64,000 nucleotides of DNA from Sphagnum compactum (lineage: Eukaryota; Bryophyta; Sphagnopsida; Sphagnales): contig OZ234502.1 of NCBI GenBank assembly GCA_965153455.1, positions 15,469,495-15,533,494 of the forward strand. Reading direction: 5' to 3'. Shown here piece after piece: positions 63,201-64,000 of the stretch. The notes under the pieces were generated by a model that had not been told where the DNA came from, did no database searches, and saw only the letters and a program-made list of their open reading frames with translations. The translations under genes were made by a program, and so were the position numbers. Each line of letters starts with the position of its first letter. The first letter of the stretch is position 1.

Positions 63201-64000
63201 CTCCCCCAACCACTCCTTGTTGCGGATGATTGGAGAGTAATGTACAGTTGGAAGTTGATACTTCAGATCCTTCCAATGGAATTATGATTGGCTAATAATA
63301 CACTTGGAAGTAGATCTGGCATATCTAGCTGGTCTCTCCTTCTTCCTTCGAACCAATGAGAGTGGGCACGACGATCTAAGCAAATTAGGTCCTTTGAAAA
63401 GAGGAAATTAGGTTCACAACAAAGCTTTCATGGCTGGCCCAAAGCCACATTGTTGCACTTCTACAAGCAGATTTGGGTGATTGAGACAATTCTGAAAAAG
63501 GCACAACTTAGAAGTCCACCCAAAAAAAAAAGGTTTTTTTTAAAGGTGGTAGAATTCTCTCTATACTAGTAGGCACATTTGGTTGTTGAAGGTTCTAGAA
63601 AGAGCCACTGTGGATTAAGGAGAATGTGAAGCAGACATGTGGAATCAACTAAGTTAGTGCATCTCAGAATTGGAAGTTTCATTAGAAAATTGGAACGTTT
63701 AAGAGACATCCAATGAACTTGAGATGTCCACTTTTTAGTTGTCCACAACCAAGTTAGCCAAGAGTTGGTGAAGAATTAGGTGCTATATTTCTCTTAATTG
63801 TAGGCATTGGGTTGTTGAACTAGATTCACAATGGAAAACTAGAGTTGGTGCATATAATTGAATGTCCCGGTGACATCTGGACGTGGCAAAAAATTGCATC
63901 TGAACCTGAACTTTTGAAGACATTCATTCAACCAGTTTTAGAAAAAAAAACTCTCTATCTCTCTCTTCTTCTATTGTGAGTAGTTTGTGAAGTTGCCTTG
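60210..64000. other. Spacer downstream of the ligase-like gene
   Basis: No gene is supported. The first few hundred bases may be 3' untranslated sequence. At about 62030-62175 the DNA is built of overlapping AATTGAATTGAATTCAAATT motifs in both orientations, giving local palindromes. At 63138-63160 there is an ATTT run. The rest is AT-rich without codon structure. Confidence 0.5.

Overview
The window is nuclear DNA of a land plant. It is AT-rich overall. Genes are split by GT-AG introns (one probable GC-AG) and lie in long repeat-filled spacers. Their products are plant-type: a KH/CCCH zinc-finger protein, a plant ADH-like dehydrogenase, a GT61 glycosyltransferase, eS30, a RING-CH protein and a PRM1-like membrane protein. 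Short telomere-like TTTAGGG/CCCTAAA motifs are scattered throughout, as is common in plants. I cannot name the species; nothing seen here separates bryophyte, lycophyte, fern or seed plant with certainty.

Layout. 1-600: decayed Ty1/Copia tail. 2815-4383 (+): RING-CH E3 ligase with a C-terminal membrane segment. 4.4-17.3 kb: gene-poor DNA with a near-perfect hairpin (5043-5163), other inverted repeats, dispersed repeats and tandem arrays. 17384-21954 (+): eleven-exon plasma-membrane-fusion (PRM1-like) protein. 23137-24600 (-): broken ribosomal protein uL13 (L13a) gene. 25305-27731 (+): KH plus three CCCH fingers (KHZ type). 32079-33558 (-): pieces of a small unidentified gene. 35.7-38.3 kb: minisatellite array split by a GC-rich, 5'-truncated non-LTR retrotransposon with a 15-bp target duplication. 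39200-42675 (+): ADH-like gene with two extra upstream exons that could encode a targeting peptide. 43332-44858 (-): intronless GT61 glycosyltransferase, convergent with the ADH. 45-52 kb: repeat-rich spacer. 51961-55037 (-): coiled-coil protein of the At5g41620 type. 56939-57716 (-): eS30 with telo-boxes upstream. 58864-60209 (+): lipoate/biotin ligase-like protein, divergent from eS30. 60.2-64 kb: no supported gene.

Exon models were built by hand from splice signals, reading phase and remembered family sequence. Each complete model sums to a multiple of three (RING-CH 245 aa, PRM1-like 594, KHZ 345, ADH 493, GT61 508, coiled-coil 729, eS30 62, ligase 257). No transcript data were available.

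The genes look like unrelated housekeeping and cell-biology loci, not a pathway or cluster. I found no convincing new multi-gene system. The most interesting items are the GC-rich retroelement (about 1.5 kb in one frame, six in-frame stops, no frameshift seen), the eS30 intron made of two tandem copies of an exon-intron junction that stays open in frame, the uL13 pseudogene, the long hairpin, and the predicted targeting extension on the ADH.
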